Source: Cavenderia fasciculata
Lineage: Eukaryota > Evosea > Eumycetozoa > Acytosteliales > Cavenderiaceae
Direction of reading: 5' to 3'
DNA: 64,000 bases
Assembly (NCBI RefSeq): GCF_000203815.1
Contig: NW_004457644.1
Coordinates: forward strand, 372,001-436,000
Part shown: positions 42,760-56,687 of the stretch, piece after piece
Numbering within the stretch: position 1 is the stretch's first letter
How the letters are laid out: every line of letters begins with the position of its first letter
Made by a program: the position numbers and the translations under genes
The notes under the pieces: model-generated
What the model was told of the DNA's origin: nothing
The model's database searches: none
Seen by the model: only the letters and a program-made list of their open reading frames with translations

Positions 42760-45700
42760 ATGTCTCCTAGTTTAGCATCTTTTGATGATAGTAAGTAAAA
42801 ACGAAAAGAGATGAGATGAGCGATGAGGTAAATGAAGATCATCCGTCTGTGTCAGTTATTAATAAACTTTTTTTTCATTATTCTATCTTTAAAGATTCGT
42901 CATCCGTATCGATTGAAGATTTATCTATTGCTCAAAAGAAAGATAATGTACTTCACAATTTGATTAATGTATGTAGAGTGATAGAGAGATAGAGAGAGAT
43001 AGATAGATAGATGTAGAGATAGAGATGTAGAGATAACTAATATTTGTTTGTATTATATTTATATGTATATGTAGGCATTAAAAGTATTAAAATCAAAAGG
43101 AGTCAGTGAATATAATGAACAGTATCAATCGTTACTTCAACTCATTCAACTATACTCTAGTAATAAGATTTCAATCAAGGGAACCGATATAGCATATAGT
43201 ATTGGCAATGGTGTCGTTGAGAGTGAGACTGTCACTGCTGCCTCTGCTGCAGCAGCTGTTGCTGCAGCTCAACCCAAGGTTGTATCTACTATATCCGAGG
43301 TCGTAGAAGAAGACATTGATATGAACGACACTCAAACGACATCGACCACTTCTACTACCACTTCGACCAGTGGAGGAGACGTTGACATGATGACAAATGA
43401 AGATGATGAAGAACAGACAACAACAAACAAACTCGACGAAGAGTTGAGACTAAAAGCAAATCAAATACCCATTTTCAAAGCACAATTAGAGGCCTTTAAA
43501 TATCTCTCCAGAAACCTTCCCATTCCAAGTAATACATTGTCCAAGATTTCAAATCTACTCGAATACGAACCAAAGGAAGAGTTTGATGATTTAAAGTTTT
43601 ATTCTAAAGGTTCAATTAAAACAGATAATTGTATGTACATATAAACATAAATATACAAATATATCAAACAAATATATATATATTAATTATTTTATTATTT
43701 AATTATTTTTTAGTAAACCAACCAAATCCAGATATACCAGAAACATATAAAGGATTATATGAAGCTGTTCAATCAATCCATGAAAGAGAGGAAAGAATAG
43801 CATCAAAGATCCAATACCGCATTGAAGAATTAAAAGATTTACCATCAACCATTCAACCAGAATTAAAAACAAGATCATTAATCGAAATGAAACAATTAAA
43901 AGTATGTTTTAAAAAGAATATTTTCAAAGAGATTGTATATGTATATATTAATATTAATATTTTTAATTGTATAGGTATTAAATGTTCAAAAAAAAGTTAG
44001 AAATGATATTCTAAGTGAATTAAATGAAGATATATTTATAAATTCAGTTGATAATATTGATATATTTGTTAAACCAATTCCAAGAGAAACATTTGTAAAT
44101 ATCAATAATATTATACTATTATTATTATATTTGTAAAACACCAATTAATTAATGATTTAATATTTTTTTTTTTTTTAGAAATCTGGAGAAATGATGTATG
44201 AAGGATCAACTTCACAACAAAATGTGGAATCAATATTTACAGTGAATAGAAAGAAATTCTTGTCTGCTGTATTGAATCATCACAAAGAGTTTTCAGAGTT
44301 TCATAGCAAAAAGGAGAAACAAACCAAGAATGCATTGAAACTCATTCACAGATTCCATCTTGAAAAGGAGAGAAGAGAGCAAGAGAGATTGCGCAAGGAG
44401 CGTATTCGTTTGCTCAAGTTGCAAGATACCGAGGGTTACAGAGACCTTTTGGCCAAGACCAAAAACGATCGTCTCGAGATGCTCATGTCTCAGACTGATT
44501 CGTTGCTCTCCAAGATTGACTTTTTGGTGCAAAAGGAAAAGGTCGAACAAGAGGAACGCGCCGAAAAAGAACGTGAAGAACGTGAGGAAAAGGAAAAGTT
44601 GGATTTGATTGCCAACGCCAATACTCCTCCTTCATCAAACAACCAAGTGGACGGATCGTCAACAGAAGAGAAAAAGGATGGTGTTGCTACAGAAGGTGGA
44701 GACAAGACGGTAAATGGAGACGGTCAAAAAGAGGGCGACAGCTCGACTACATCTACCACTACCACTACTACCACTACGACCCTCCACAAACGATCATCAT
44801 TGTACAATGAAGTTATTGTTCGTGAGCAGCCCAAGTGCATGACTGGAGGCAAGCTCAAAGAGTACCAAATTACGGGGTTGCAGTGGATGGTCAATCTATA
44901 CAACAACAAGCTGAATGGTATTCTAGCCGACGAGATGGGGTTGGGCAAAACCGTGCAAACCATTGCATTGGTGTGCTACCTGTTTGAAAAAAAGGTGCTC
45001 GAGCCATTCCTCATTGTCGCGCCATTGTCGACCATCTCAAATTGGGAGAGCGAGTTTCACCGTTGGGCACCACGTATCCCAGTGGTTATTTACAGAGGCA
45101 AGCCTGATGAACGTCGTAACCTTGCCCGCAAGATCCCACGTGACTCGTTTGGCGTGTTGATCACATCGTTTGAATACATTTTGTCGGACCACATTATACT
45201 CGGTCGTATCCCATGGTGCTACATTATCGTCGACGAAGGTCATCGTATCAAGAACAAGAGCTCCAAGTTGAGTGTACAGCTCCGAAAGTACCATAGCAAG
45301 CATCGTCTACTCTTGACAGGTACGCCGCTGCAAAACGACTTGGGTGAGTTGTGGTCACTACTCAATTTCTTGTTGCCAACCATTTTCAACAGTTTGGACA
45401 CGTTTGAGCAATGGTTCAACGCACCATTCACAGGTGGCAGCAGTGCCAAACAACCCAAGTCGCATATTAGTGTCAATGAAGAAGAGTCACTCATCATTAT
45501 CAATCGTCTGCATCAAGTGTTGCGTTACTTTTTGTTGCGTCGTCTCAAAAAGGATGTCGAGTCGCAGTTGCCCGAGAAAAAGGAGCGTGTCATCAAGTGC
45601 AACTTGTCGGCCATGCAGATTGTCATGTACCGTTCGATCGCCGAGTATGGCCAGCTGCCCATCGACCCCACCTCCGAGATGTTTAAAAAGAGCAAGACTG

Positions 45701-47718
45701 GTATGCGTGGCTTCAACAACACACTCAAGCAGATGCAAAAGATTTGTAACCATCCATACCTCTTTTTGAGCGAATGGGATATCAACGAAGACTTGATTCG
45801 TGCATCGGGCAAGTTTGACATGATGGACCAGATCCTGCTCAAGATGAAGGCGTCTGGCCATCGTGTACTCATCTTTACACAAATGACAGAAGTTATCAAT
45901 TTGATGGGCGAGTACTTTTCGCTCAAAGAGTGGGATTATTTGCGTTTGGACGGTAGCACCAAGCCCGAGGAACGTAGCAGATTGGTGGTCGAGTGGAACC
46001 GCAAGGATTCACCGTTCTTTATCTTTGTATTGTCCACCCATGCCGGTGGTTTGGGTATGAACTTGCAGACAGCCGACACGGTCATTATCTTTGACTCTGA
46101 CTGGAACCCGCAGATGGATCTTCAAGCACAGGATCGTTGCCATCGTGTGGGACAGGTGAACCGTGTCAATGTGTTCCGTCTCATCTCGGCCAACTCGATC
46201 GAAGAAAAGATTTTGGAGCGTGCCACAGACAAGCTCGAGATTGACGCCAAGATCATCCAGGCCGGTATGTTTAACACCCATTCAAACGACCAGGAGCGTC
46301 GTGCCAAGCTCGAGGAGTTCCTCCACGGGTTCCCCGCCAACACGGCCGAGGAAGCTACGACCGACCTTGAAGAGATCAACCGTCTGATTGCCCGTGACGA
46401 CGAGGAGCTGATCCAGTTCCAGGCCATCGACAAGGAAGCTGCTCGTATCGAGACACTCAAGAACAAGGGTGTCAAGAAGCAGCACAAGTCGCGTCTCATC
46501 ATCGAGAGCGAGTTGCCCGAGTGGTTGATGCGCAGTCCCGTCGCCGAGGACAAGGAGCCACTCGGCGCACGTAAGCGTACCACGCTCAACAACCTGCCCA
46601 TGGACGACCTCACCGAGATACAATGGGAGCGTATGATGGAGCTTGGCATGAGTCTGCCAGAGTTTAAAGAGTACTTGGCCAACAAGAAAAAGAAGCGTGT
46701 CGACCTTAAAAAGGGATCATCTGCTAAAAAGAGTACACCCAAGAGAAAGAGAAAGGATAGCGAGAGCGACTCTGAAGAAGAGGATGACGGATATTACTCT
46801 GACTCGTTGTTGATGAGTGATTCTGAAGACATCACTGTTACTCCTACCAACGATCAAGAAATGGATCAAGATGGTGAAGAAAAAGAAAAGGAAAAGACAA
46901 GTACTACAAGCACTGCAACAACACCAGCACATACACCTGGAAAACGTGGAAGACCACCCAAACGTGCGTCGTCAGCTGCGATTACTTCACCACCAGAAAA
47001 GAAGAAACCAGCAGCAGTTACCAAGAGACAACGCAATGCCGGTGCTGCCGACACTACCACCACTGAGGATGAAGAAGAGACAAATGGAGTAGCAAGTGAC
47101 GTTTCTGTTTCCAATGACGACCAACCAATGTCGCCAACACAATCTTCGAGAAGAAAGAGATTAAGTTTTACCCCCAAGACACTTGCTTCACCAGTCGCCG
47201 CCGCCTCAGACGACGCTACACCAGAGAATGGTACTCCCTACAAACCAAGACGTGCAAGTACTCGAGGAAGTGCAAGCGTCAAAAAAGAGTCACAACAACA
47301 ACAACCAAATGGTGATGCTCATGATGCTACCAACAACAACAACACGACCGAATCATCATCATCAGCAGAAAAACCAAATGATGAAATCTTCCAAGGTATC
47401 ATTGAAAAGATTAAACGTATCAAGGAAAAGACTAGAAAGGTGTCAGAATTGTTCTGGGATTTGCCATCTCGTTCCGACTATCCCGATTATTTCAAGGTCA
47501 TCAAGAATCCCATTTCAATGAATGAAATCAGTCAAGGTTCATACAAGACACCAGAATTGTTTGTCAGTGATTGGAAATTGATGTTTAACAATGCTCTCAC
47601 CTACAATGATCCAGATTCTCAAGTTTACAGAGACGCCATCACCCTCTACGATATATTGGCAACCGAAGTTAAATCTCATTTTGAATCTGTTATTATCCCT
47701 CCACTATCAAAAGTTTAA
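42760..47718 (+). CDS. SNF2/Brahma-type chromatin-remodelling ATPase with bromodomain
   Basis: Six exons in phase: 42760-42790, 42895-42968, 43075-43630, 43714-43901, 43975-44094, 44179-47718 (1502 aa). In order: N-terminal helical region; HSA-like stretch (~340-400, 'AVLNHHKEFSEFHSKKEKQ'); SNF2 ATPase with Walker A Lys580 in 'DEMGLGKTVQT' and 'DEGH' at 675-678; helicase C-terminal half ('LRLDGSTKPEERS', 'THAGGLGMNLQTADTVI', 'QAQDRCHRVGQ'); SnAC-like region; AT-hook ('KRGRPPKR', ~1244); bromodomain (~1394-1490) with 'YPDYFKVIKNPISM' and the acetyl-lysine-contacting Asn in 'ALTYNDPDS'. This is the Swi2/Snf2/Sth1/Brahma architecture, the motor of SWI/SNF or RSC complexes in the nucleus. The ATPase portion uses more G/C-ending codons than the flanks. 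Confidence 0.95.
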
Positions 47719-47857
47719 AGAAAGATAAATAAATAAATTAAATTAAATTAAATTAAATAAATAAATAAATTATATAAACCAAACCAATCTCCTTTTTTTA
47801 AATTATATACATATACATATAAATGTTATTTATTATTTATTTATTAATTAATTGTTT

Positions 47858-48897
47858 TTATGGACTTGTAAATAATCCACCATTTACATGTATATTTTGT
47901 CCAGTTAAATAATCAGATTCTATTATAAACATTACTGTTTTTGATATATCCTAAATATTATATTATATATATATTATATATTAATGAATAAACAAACAAT
48001 GAGTAAAGAGAAGAAGAAGGGTTGTATGAAGATATATATATTTCTTGTAGTTACATTAACATGACCAAATCTACCAATTGGTATTTTTTCTAGTATTTTT
48101 GAAGCAAGAGGAGATTGAATGATTGAGGCAGTCATATCAGTTTCAGTGTAACCTGGTGATACGACATTAGAGGTGATGCCAAAGGAACCGACTTCTTTAG
48201 ACAATGAAGTTGAGAATCCAACCACACCCATCTTGGATGCACCATAGATGGTTTGACCTTTATTGCCCATCGAACCAACCACACTACCTATAAAGATGAT
48301 ACGACCCCATTTACTTTGTACCATTGGTTTGATCAACTGTCTAGTCAAATAGATTGGTGACACTAGATTAGTGTTGATGATAGATGTTGTTTCTTCGGGA
48401 TTAGTTCTCATAAACAATGAACTTTGTGCAATCCCTGCTGCATGTACTATAATATCAAATGATGATGATGATGATGATGAAGAAGAATCTTGTTGATCAT
48501 CAGTAGTTGTAGTTGATTTTAATGATGCCAATAATGAATCGATTTGTTTTGGAGCATTTGATGATGATAGATCAGCTACTAGATTACCATGTCTTTGATT
48601 TTGATGTGTCAAAGGTAATGAACCAAGTGCTTCTTTACCTCTAGTTTCATCTCTGCTTAGAATGGTTACATTGCATCCTCGTTCTGCCAGCTCGTGTGCT
48701 ATACCATATCCAATACCTCTTGAGCCACCCGTAACCAATGCATTCTTTCCTACGAGAGAGATAGGTTCTTGTTGTTTGTAATAGACATTGTTTGTACTAG
48801 TAGAATAATTAGATTGGTATTGACCAAATACACTAGTAGTAGCTCTACTAGCAATTCTTTTTAAAAGAGTTGTATTTGATTTAATTAAACATGTCAT
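47858..48897 (-). CDS. Mitochondrial short-chain dehydrogenase, 3-ketoacyl-ACP reductase-like
   Basis: Two exons in phase: 48897-48055 and 47950-47858 (311 aa). The N-terminus (~40 residues rich in R/S/T, 'TLLKRIASRATTSVFGQYQS') looks like a mitochondrial targeting peptide. The SDR core follows: 'ALVTGGSRGIGYGIA' for NADP(H), 'IVHAAGIAQ', 'IIFIGSVVG' with the catalytic Ser, and 'YGASKMGVVGF' with Tyr and Lys. The ending 'LTGQNIHVNGGLF' is as in FabG and CBR4. FabG/CBR4 proteins reduce 3-ketoacyl-ACP in type II (mitochondrial) fatty acid synthesis, which also supplies lipoic acid. The D/S-rich loop is an expansion of a GAT/TCA repeat. It is convergent with the SNF2 gene. Confidence 0.9.
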
Positions 48898-49502
48898 GAT
48901 GATGTATTTGCCAAATACAAATTATTAAATGAAATATTTCATTTCATATTGAACATCCGTCATTCATCACTAGACACAACCAAGATAAATAAATAAATTA
49001 TTTAATATTTAATATAATATTGAATATAATATTGAATATGTTTTCATTGTGTTGACGCTATTCAATGATGAGTATGCCGTCAACACACCCCCCCAACCCT
49101 TCACCCACAAAATGATGATGATCACACTCTTTCGATATCATTTTATTATTTCTAAATTATTACTTTTATTTATTTATCTGTTTATCTTCATAGTCGTCTA
49201 CTACTAGAGGAACCTTTATTTAATTCTAACTATAGAATGCCTAGTAATAGTCACTATCATCATCATCGTAGTCGTCTAATGTCTGAGAGACGATAAAGAT
49301 GGATGAGAAATGATCTCATCATTTTTTTTTCGAAGATCCCAAGACTGTTACGAGCTTTCGTTGCGACCTCGGTTCGTCCGACGAATGACCGAGGTACGTT
49401 GATACGAGAGATATTTAAATATATAGTTTAAATGGTGTGATCTCTCTACTTTTTATTGATATATATTTATATTATATATAAACGAGAGAGAGAGAGATAA
49501 AG
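48898..49502 (+). promoter_or_regulatory. Divergent intergenic region SDR / secreted protein
   Basis: About 605 bp. It contains an AT-rich tandem ('aatataatattgaatataat') near 49005-49040 and a CA/C-rich stretch at 49081-49105 ('caacacacccccccaaccc') that resembles the CA-rich G-box type element bound by dictyostelid G-box factor (family knowledge, not tested). A GC-rich palindrome lies at 49366-49395. No gene is seen. Confidence 0.4.
49366..49395 (+). promoter_or_regulatory. GC-rich nested palindrome upstream of the secreted-protein gene
   Basis: ACCTCGGT (49366-49373) and ACCGAGGT (49388-49395) form an 8-bp inverted repeat. Inside it TTCGT and ACGAA form a second one around CCG. It lies about 110 bp before the ATG at 49503 in otherwise AT-rich DNA. 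It may be a binding site for a dimeric transcription factor, or a hairpin if transcribed. Confidence 0.4.
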
Positions 49503-51365
49503 ATGTCAAAATATTATTATTATTATTATTTAATACTTTTAATTTGTTTTTTAGTAGAAAGCATATCAACATCAGCAACAGCATTTAGTACTAGTAGTAG
49601 TGGAGAATTAGAGATAATTGAATTAGATTGGGCTGCTTGTGGTGGTCGTTGTGAATACTTTGATAAATCAGTTTGGATAGGAGGTGTGATACCTAGTACC
49701 TCAAATTATCATGCTGTGATCAATGTATCGGCCGATGATGATGAGAGTGGACCTATCACCATGTACATCATGTCTGACCTACAAGTTGGAGCCATGACGG
49801 TTGTGGCCAATGGACGTTACGTGGTGACTATAGAGGCTGGTACATCGCATGTAGACATTGTACAAGACTTGCTTCTCAGTGGCAACTACCAATTTACAAT
49901 CGATAGCAAGATGACATTGAATGTTGGTAACAGTATCCAAGCTAGCCAAGGACAAATATCATTCTTTGGTAGCGATATGACATTCGGATACGGATCTTTT
50001 GTCGATGGTTGTTCACTTGTCATTCAAACGTCAGATGTCGACGGCTCCTTTTCATCCATCGATGGTATCTACTTTGACACGGCTAAAATCTTTGCTCAAG
50101 GTACTTTTAATTTCGGTGGCAAGAGTTATTTCTCCAACCTTGTTGGTTGGTATCTACAAGACACTACACTCAACCTTAACGGTGATGCGGTTATCGCCAA
50201 TTCAACCATCTCTGTCAAAACGATAGTACTCGACCAAGGCACCTTGGAGATTGGTGCTGGCAGCACCTTGACCACCTACGACAATGTCACTGTCTTTGCG
50301 CCTGGTGTGATCCAGCTGGATGCTGGCTCAAACTTTGACACACAACGCTCGGAAAACAATCCCGGCCCGGTCCATCTCTTACTCACGGTCGTGTCGGACG
50401 CAGGCAGCAACCTGACGTTGGGCAACTTTGACCTGCTCTCGTTGAACGCGTCGACGTTGCACGGAGATACAATCGTCAACGACTATCTTGACGGAGAAAT
50501 CTCGTTTGTCGACACTTATTTTGGCCAGCTCACCTACTACATATCGGCATCGGTCAACATTGAGTCGTCAGGCTGCACGTACAACGAGATTCGCGCCGTC
50601 TCTAATTATAAATCCGATTCAGTCTACTACATGTTCTCGGGATACAATGAGCTGACCAGCACTGATGGCGTGTCGTCGGCATACAGCACGCAGTTCTTTT
50701 TGAATGTCGGCGCCACATTCAACATCTCCAACGGAGACGTCGAGCTCTTGGCAGACGGGTCGTCGATTGTCGTCAGCTCGCACTCGACACTTGTCGTCAG
50801 CAACGCGACACTTGTCGTGTCAGACATTAACGTTAGCGCATTGCAAGGCAACGGTCACATTGTGATTGAGAATTCACAAATTACATCTCACTTGGTTCTC
50901 CAACGAGTCATCGTCAATATCACCACCAACTCACATATCAACGGTCTCGCTGAAGCTAGTCAATCGACCATCAACATCATCGTTGGAAATGTTAGTCCTG
51001 CTGGAGACAACGACGACGTTGTCTATTTTGCACAAGACTATGTTGGATTTGATGCATCGTTTAACATCATCTCCCCCATTCTCCCATCACAGGCTATTGT
51101 CAATGTCAATGGCCAATACAAAGACACAAACGGTACCTTTTCATTTGGACTGTTGCAAGACAGCAAAGGATCGTATCCACAAATCACTGCCGATACACCC
51201 TACTTCCTCGTATCGTCTCCCAACCCAATCTCAATCAACACGACTCTTTGCTCATTCTCAACACCATCGGCTACATCCCTTCAACCTACCTTTTCAATCA
51301 TTCAACAACTATCATCAAATAATAATAATAATAATAATTATTTACTAACTCTAACTTTTAATTAA
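49503..51365 (+). CDS. Secreted beta-rich protein of unknown function
   Basis: A single exon of 620 aa. A Y/L-rich signal peptide ('MSKYYYYYYLILLICFLVES') is followed by a mature protein rich in T, S, G, N and V with alternating short strands ('TLNVGNSIQASQGQISFFGS', 'GTFNFGGKSYFSNLVG', 'TLEIGAGSTLTTYDNV'). This pattern suggests a right-handed beta-helix or beta-sandwich array. 'DKSVWIGGVIPSTSNYHAVI' near residue 55 resembles the start of G8-type or filamentous-haemagglutinin-like secreted domains. Several N-glycosylation sequons (NVS, NAS, NTS) occur. No membrane or GPI signal is obvious at the end, which is N-rich. A cell-surface or spore-coat type role is inference. Confidence 0.75.
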   Translation: MSKYYYYYYLILLICFLVESISTSATAFSTSSSGELEIIELDWAACGGRCEYFDKSVWIGGVIPSTSNYHAVINVSADDDESGPITMYIMSDLQVGAMTVVANGRYVVTIEAGTSHVDIVQDLLLSGNYQFTIDSKMTLNVGNSIQASQGQISFFGSDMTFGYGSFVDGCSLVIQTSDVDGSFSSIDGIYFDTAKIFAQGTFNFGGKSYFSNLVGWYLQDTTLNLNGDAVIANSTISVKTIVLDQGTLEIGAGSTLTTYDNVTVFAPGVIQLDAGSNFDTQRSENNPGPVHLLLTVVSDAGSNLTLGNFDLLSLNASTLHGDTIVNDYLDGEISFVDTYFGQLTYYISASVNIESSGCTYNEIRAVSNYKSDSVYYMFSGYNELTSTDGVSSAYSTQFFLNVGATFNISNGDVELLADGSSIVVSSHSTLVVSNATLVVSDINVSALQGNGHIVIENSQITSHLVLQRVIVNITTNSHINGLAEASQSTINIIVGNVSPAGDNDDVVYFAQDYVGFDASFNIISPILPSQAIVNVNGQYKDTNGTFSFGLLQDSKGSYPQITADTPYFLVSSPNPISINTTLCSFSTPSATSLQPTFSIIQQLSSNNNNNNNYLLTLTFN

Positions 51366-51515
51366 CAATAAATATATTTCCATTATTTTTTCAAAGATAA
51401 AGAAAGAGATGCGCATTCACAACAAACACAATCTATATTTGTTTATTTCTTTTTTAAAAACAAATTAAATGTATAATACATAATAATAATAATAACAATA
51501 ATAATAGTATCTAAT

Positions 51516-53272
51516 ATGTTGTTACCTGCAACGGTTCAGTTACATATACTATCTCACATAAACTTTAGAGATTTGTTGCAAAGGAAACGAGTAAAGAGTA
51601 AAAGTAATAGTACTACTACGACTACTGATGACGGTTGTGTGAAACCAGCTCAACAAAGTCTTGCGATTGCACTAGTGTCAAAGAGATGGTTTGAATACGT
51701 TCAGATACAATTGTCGTCGCATCTTATACTCAATGCAGCAAACCGGTCGGTACACGTGTGGTGCGACGCTCCCGACTTGACATTCACCTCATTTCACTCG
51801 TTGCCGATAGGGCTTGCAAGGATGATCACAAAGCACAACGACAATAATAATAATAGTCAATATTGTCTCATCAAAGCCGATCTAATACAACTGCTGATGA
51901 TCGACATGACGCAGACTAGAGATGATCAGTTGTATGGACTACCGTTCATGCTGTTTCCACAGCTCACCAGTGTACGCAAAGTCATCTTTTTGACCAAGCA
52001 AGGGTTTGGTATGCCCGGACAGAACAGTATCATCAACCACCAGTTATTCACTGTCTCAGAGGAAGAGGTGGAGGGTAGTGGTTCTGTTGTTGAACGCGAG
52101 ATCTACCTCGATGTTGGAATAGTCAACGATACACTGTTGGAGGGGATAGAAAAGTTGCACGTGCCGGTCACTCGGACCATTGGCAAGCTCGTTGATCCGT
52201 CCGACCTGCTCCAGGTGCTCGTTGCAACACAGTCACCATACGTCGAGATTGAAATGTCAAATGTGGAGGTCGATCACTACGAATACACTGATATCTTGCA
52301 ACTACCCTTTCTCCGCAACGTCTCTATCAAAGACGACTTTGTCTCTTATAGCGACAGCGTATTGGCGCTGTCCAATCCTGCCATGGAGTCACTGACAATT
52401 CAGTTGCCGACACATTGTTGTTTGTTTAAACAAGACTACTACAACACACCATACTTTTACGATGATTTGCAGACACAGATAACCAACTTGTGTAGTCGCT
52501 TGCACGGCCACACCTCACTCACCGTGCTAAAGCTGTCGTTCACTCCCAACTTTTCAGTGTCGATGCTCGACGACCCACCAATGATCCCACACTACGCACA
52601 CTGGGATACTACACGCGAGGAGGCGGCGTATCGCGTGCTGATCGACGGGTTTGCGGGTCTGTTGTCGGCCAATCGCACACTGCGACATCTCTATATTGAC
52701 AGCGAGTGCTTTCTCGACACACGATTCTACCAATCGATTGCCAACTGTCGGTTGGAGACACTGTCGATCGTCAGCAGAGACACACGCAAAAAAGATGAGA
52801 AAATTGCACTCTCCACTCCGTCCTACCAAAACTATCTTATGGTGTCTCGCCAGGGGATGAGTGAGACGGTGATAGTGGATGCATTGTGTCTGGCTATGCT
52901 CCATAACCAAACGATCCGTAAACTCAAATGTTGGATGCATATCAATGACAAGACAAGCCATGCCAATCTACTTGCGTTGGAGGACCAAATCAACCATCCG
53001 TCGAGGAATAGGTCAGTTGCTCTCACGGTCGACTACCAAAACCAAAGCCGCAGTTTTCACCAACAACAACTGCTGGAAGTCCAGGAAGCCATGGCGAAAC
53101 TAAAAGCTTCAACAAGAAGAATGAACAGTTGCAAATCACAGTAACCATTGAACTGAACCCATCAAATTTGGTGTCAAATCGATTGAGTAGCCATATCAAT
53201 GTTTCAGTTGCCCCTTTTGGTGGTACCACCAGATCATTCATGCATAAAATAACACCCATCTTCAACTTGTAG
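51516..53272 (+). CDS. F-box-like leucine-rich protein, with a frame break near the 3' end
   Basis: A single exon from ATG 51516. The first 70 residues ('LPATVQLHILSHINFRDLLQ' ... 'LAIALVSKRWFEYVQIQLSS') look like an F-box with an inserted K/S/T loop. About 400 residues with leucine-rich repeat character follow ('SVLALSNPAMESLTIQLPTH', 'LLSANRTLRHLYIDSECFL', 'NCRLETLSIVSRD'). The literal frame stops at 53144 after a short basic string. Adding one A at the A4 run 53102-53105 changes the end to 'KSFNKKNEQLQITVTIELN' and a further ~38 residues to a TAG at 53272 ('SHINVSVAPFGGTTRS'), a far better continuation. SCF adaptor role inferred. No known orthologue recognised. Confidence 0.65.
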
Positions 53273-54708
53273 AGCAGAGATTGGGTTCTCTTAAACAATA
53301 GAAGAATTCCTAAAATAATAAAGAGTTATTGTAATAATTTAAAAAAAGTATAATATATAAGAAAGATCAAAAGACCACCAGACCATTGGATCATTGGATC
53401 ATTTGAAACATTAGGATAGATTGGATCTTTTTTGCTTGTCAAAGATCTGGGCATTTTTTTTCTTTTATGGCTCCAACCACAACTCTGGTTTGATTCTCCT
53501 CCACAACAAACCCAAAAAACTTCTACAATATATATATATTAACTACTGCTGAGAGTGATTGATACAAGATATAATGAAAACTCATAATCAATATTGGGGT
53601 GTGAACATCATAAACAGAGGGGCAGAGAGATATAATCGGCTTTGATAAGTTAATGTTTTCGTTAGATATTTCACCACCAGCCTTCCAAATTCAGACACAA
53701 TGCCCTTTGATTTTTTAAAAAAAAAATTAAATTCAATTTGCAGTTGGGTTGCTGTTCTGAGGCATCTCAGGTCAAAAGGACATCCCACTTTGCAACACAA
53801 CAACAACATCGGCAAAAGTCTTCTTGGATTACAAAGTTTTCTATACCTCTTCTCTTTACTATATTATCTATTTTTATTTTATTATCTTATTTTTGTAGGT
53901 ATTTAAATATTAAATCAACATCAATCATCATAGTTGACAGTGAAACAGATATCAATCAATCAATCAAAGTACACTAGTTTCAAACACTTTACACAACAAC
54001 AACAAATCAATCAAGTAGAGTCAGATACCACAACTAGTTAAACAATCCATCCATCACCACTAAACACAACCACAGCGATCAAAATGACATGTTTGGTCTC
54101 CAGGTTGGTCGCATCCTCATTCAACACTTTAAAATGGTGTGTGAGTGTGTTTGATGCAACCATACGTTTTTTTTGCATTATCATATAACAAGAGAGAGAT
54201 AAGATAGACAAGATAAGATATATATTTATATATATAATATACTTTACTATAGTTGCTATTATCTTTGCAATCTTTTGACAATCATCATCTTTTTATTTAC
54301 ATGTATCTTTGCTGCTTTGCTCTGCTAATACTACTACTATTACCTTACCGCTGCTGCTACTACTACTGCATATTGTGATTGCTATTTGTTTGTAGTCCAT
54401 CCATACATACATCATTCAAATCATTCATTCAATTCAACTACTCATTCCTATCATGTCCTCCATCCTCTCCTTTCGATTGATTGATTGATACTACTATCCT
54501 TGACTAGTTGTTTACTAATTAACTAATTCTATTCTTATTCCTCATATATCCTCTATTAATAGTTAAACTAGTTTCAACCTATAGGCTCTTTCTTTTCAAT
54601 ATATTATATTGCTACTAGTACTACTATATATACATATATATCAATATCTATTTTGTGTGATTTAAGAGAATAAGATTCAATCTATCAATTTACCTTAATA
54701 GTCCAACC
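53273..54708 (+). other. Long intergenic region before the sorting nexin gene
   Basis: About 1.4 kb with no supportable gene. It contains a short tandem ('accattggatcattggatca' near 53381-53400), T-rich and A-rich runs, CAA/ATC-rich stretches at 53985-54060, and AT-rich leader sequence with 'tatatatttatatatataat' near 54220. A 5'UTR intron for the downstream gene is possible but not demonstrable. Confidence 0.35.

Positions 54709-56687
<1,979 letters not shown>

Noticed and set aside
45037-46742. Several minus-strand open frames inside the SNF2 gene
   Set aside because: Shadows caused by G/C-ending codons in the ATPase region; no independent motifs.
53700-53977. Open frames in the intergenic region before the sorting nexin
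   Set aside because: Hydrophobic strings from T-rich DNA, with no splice context or family match.
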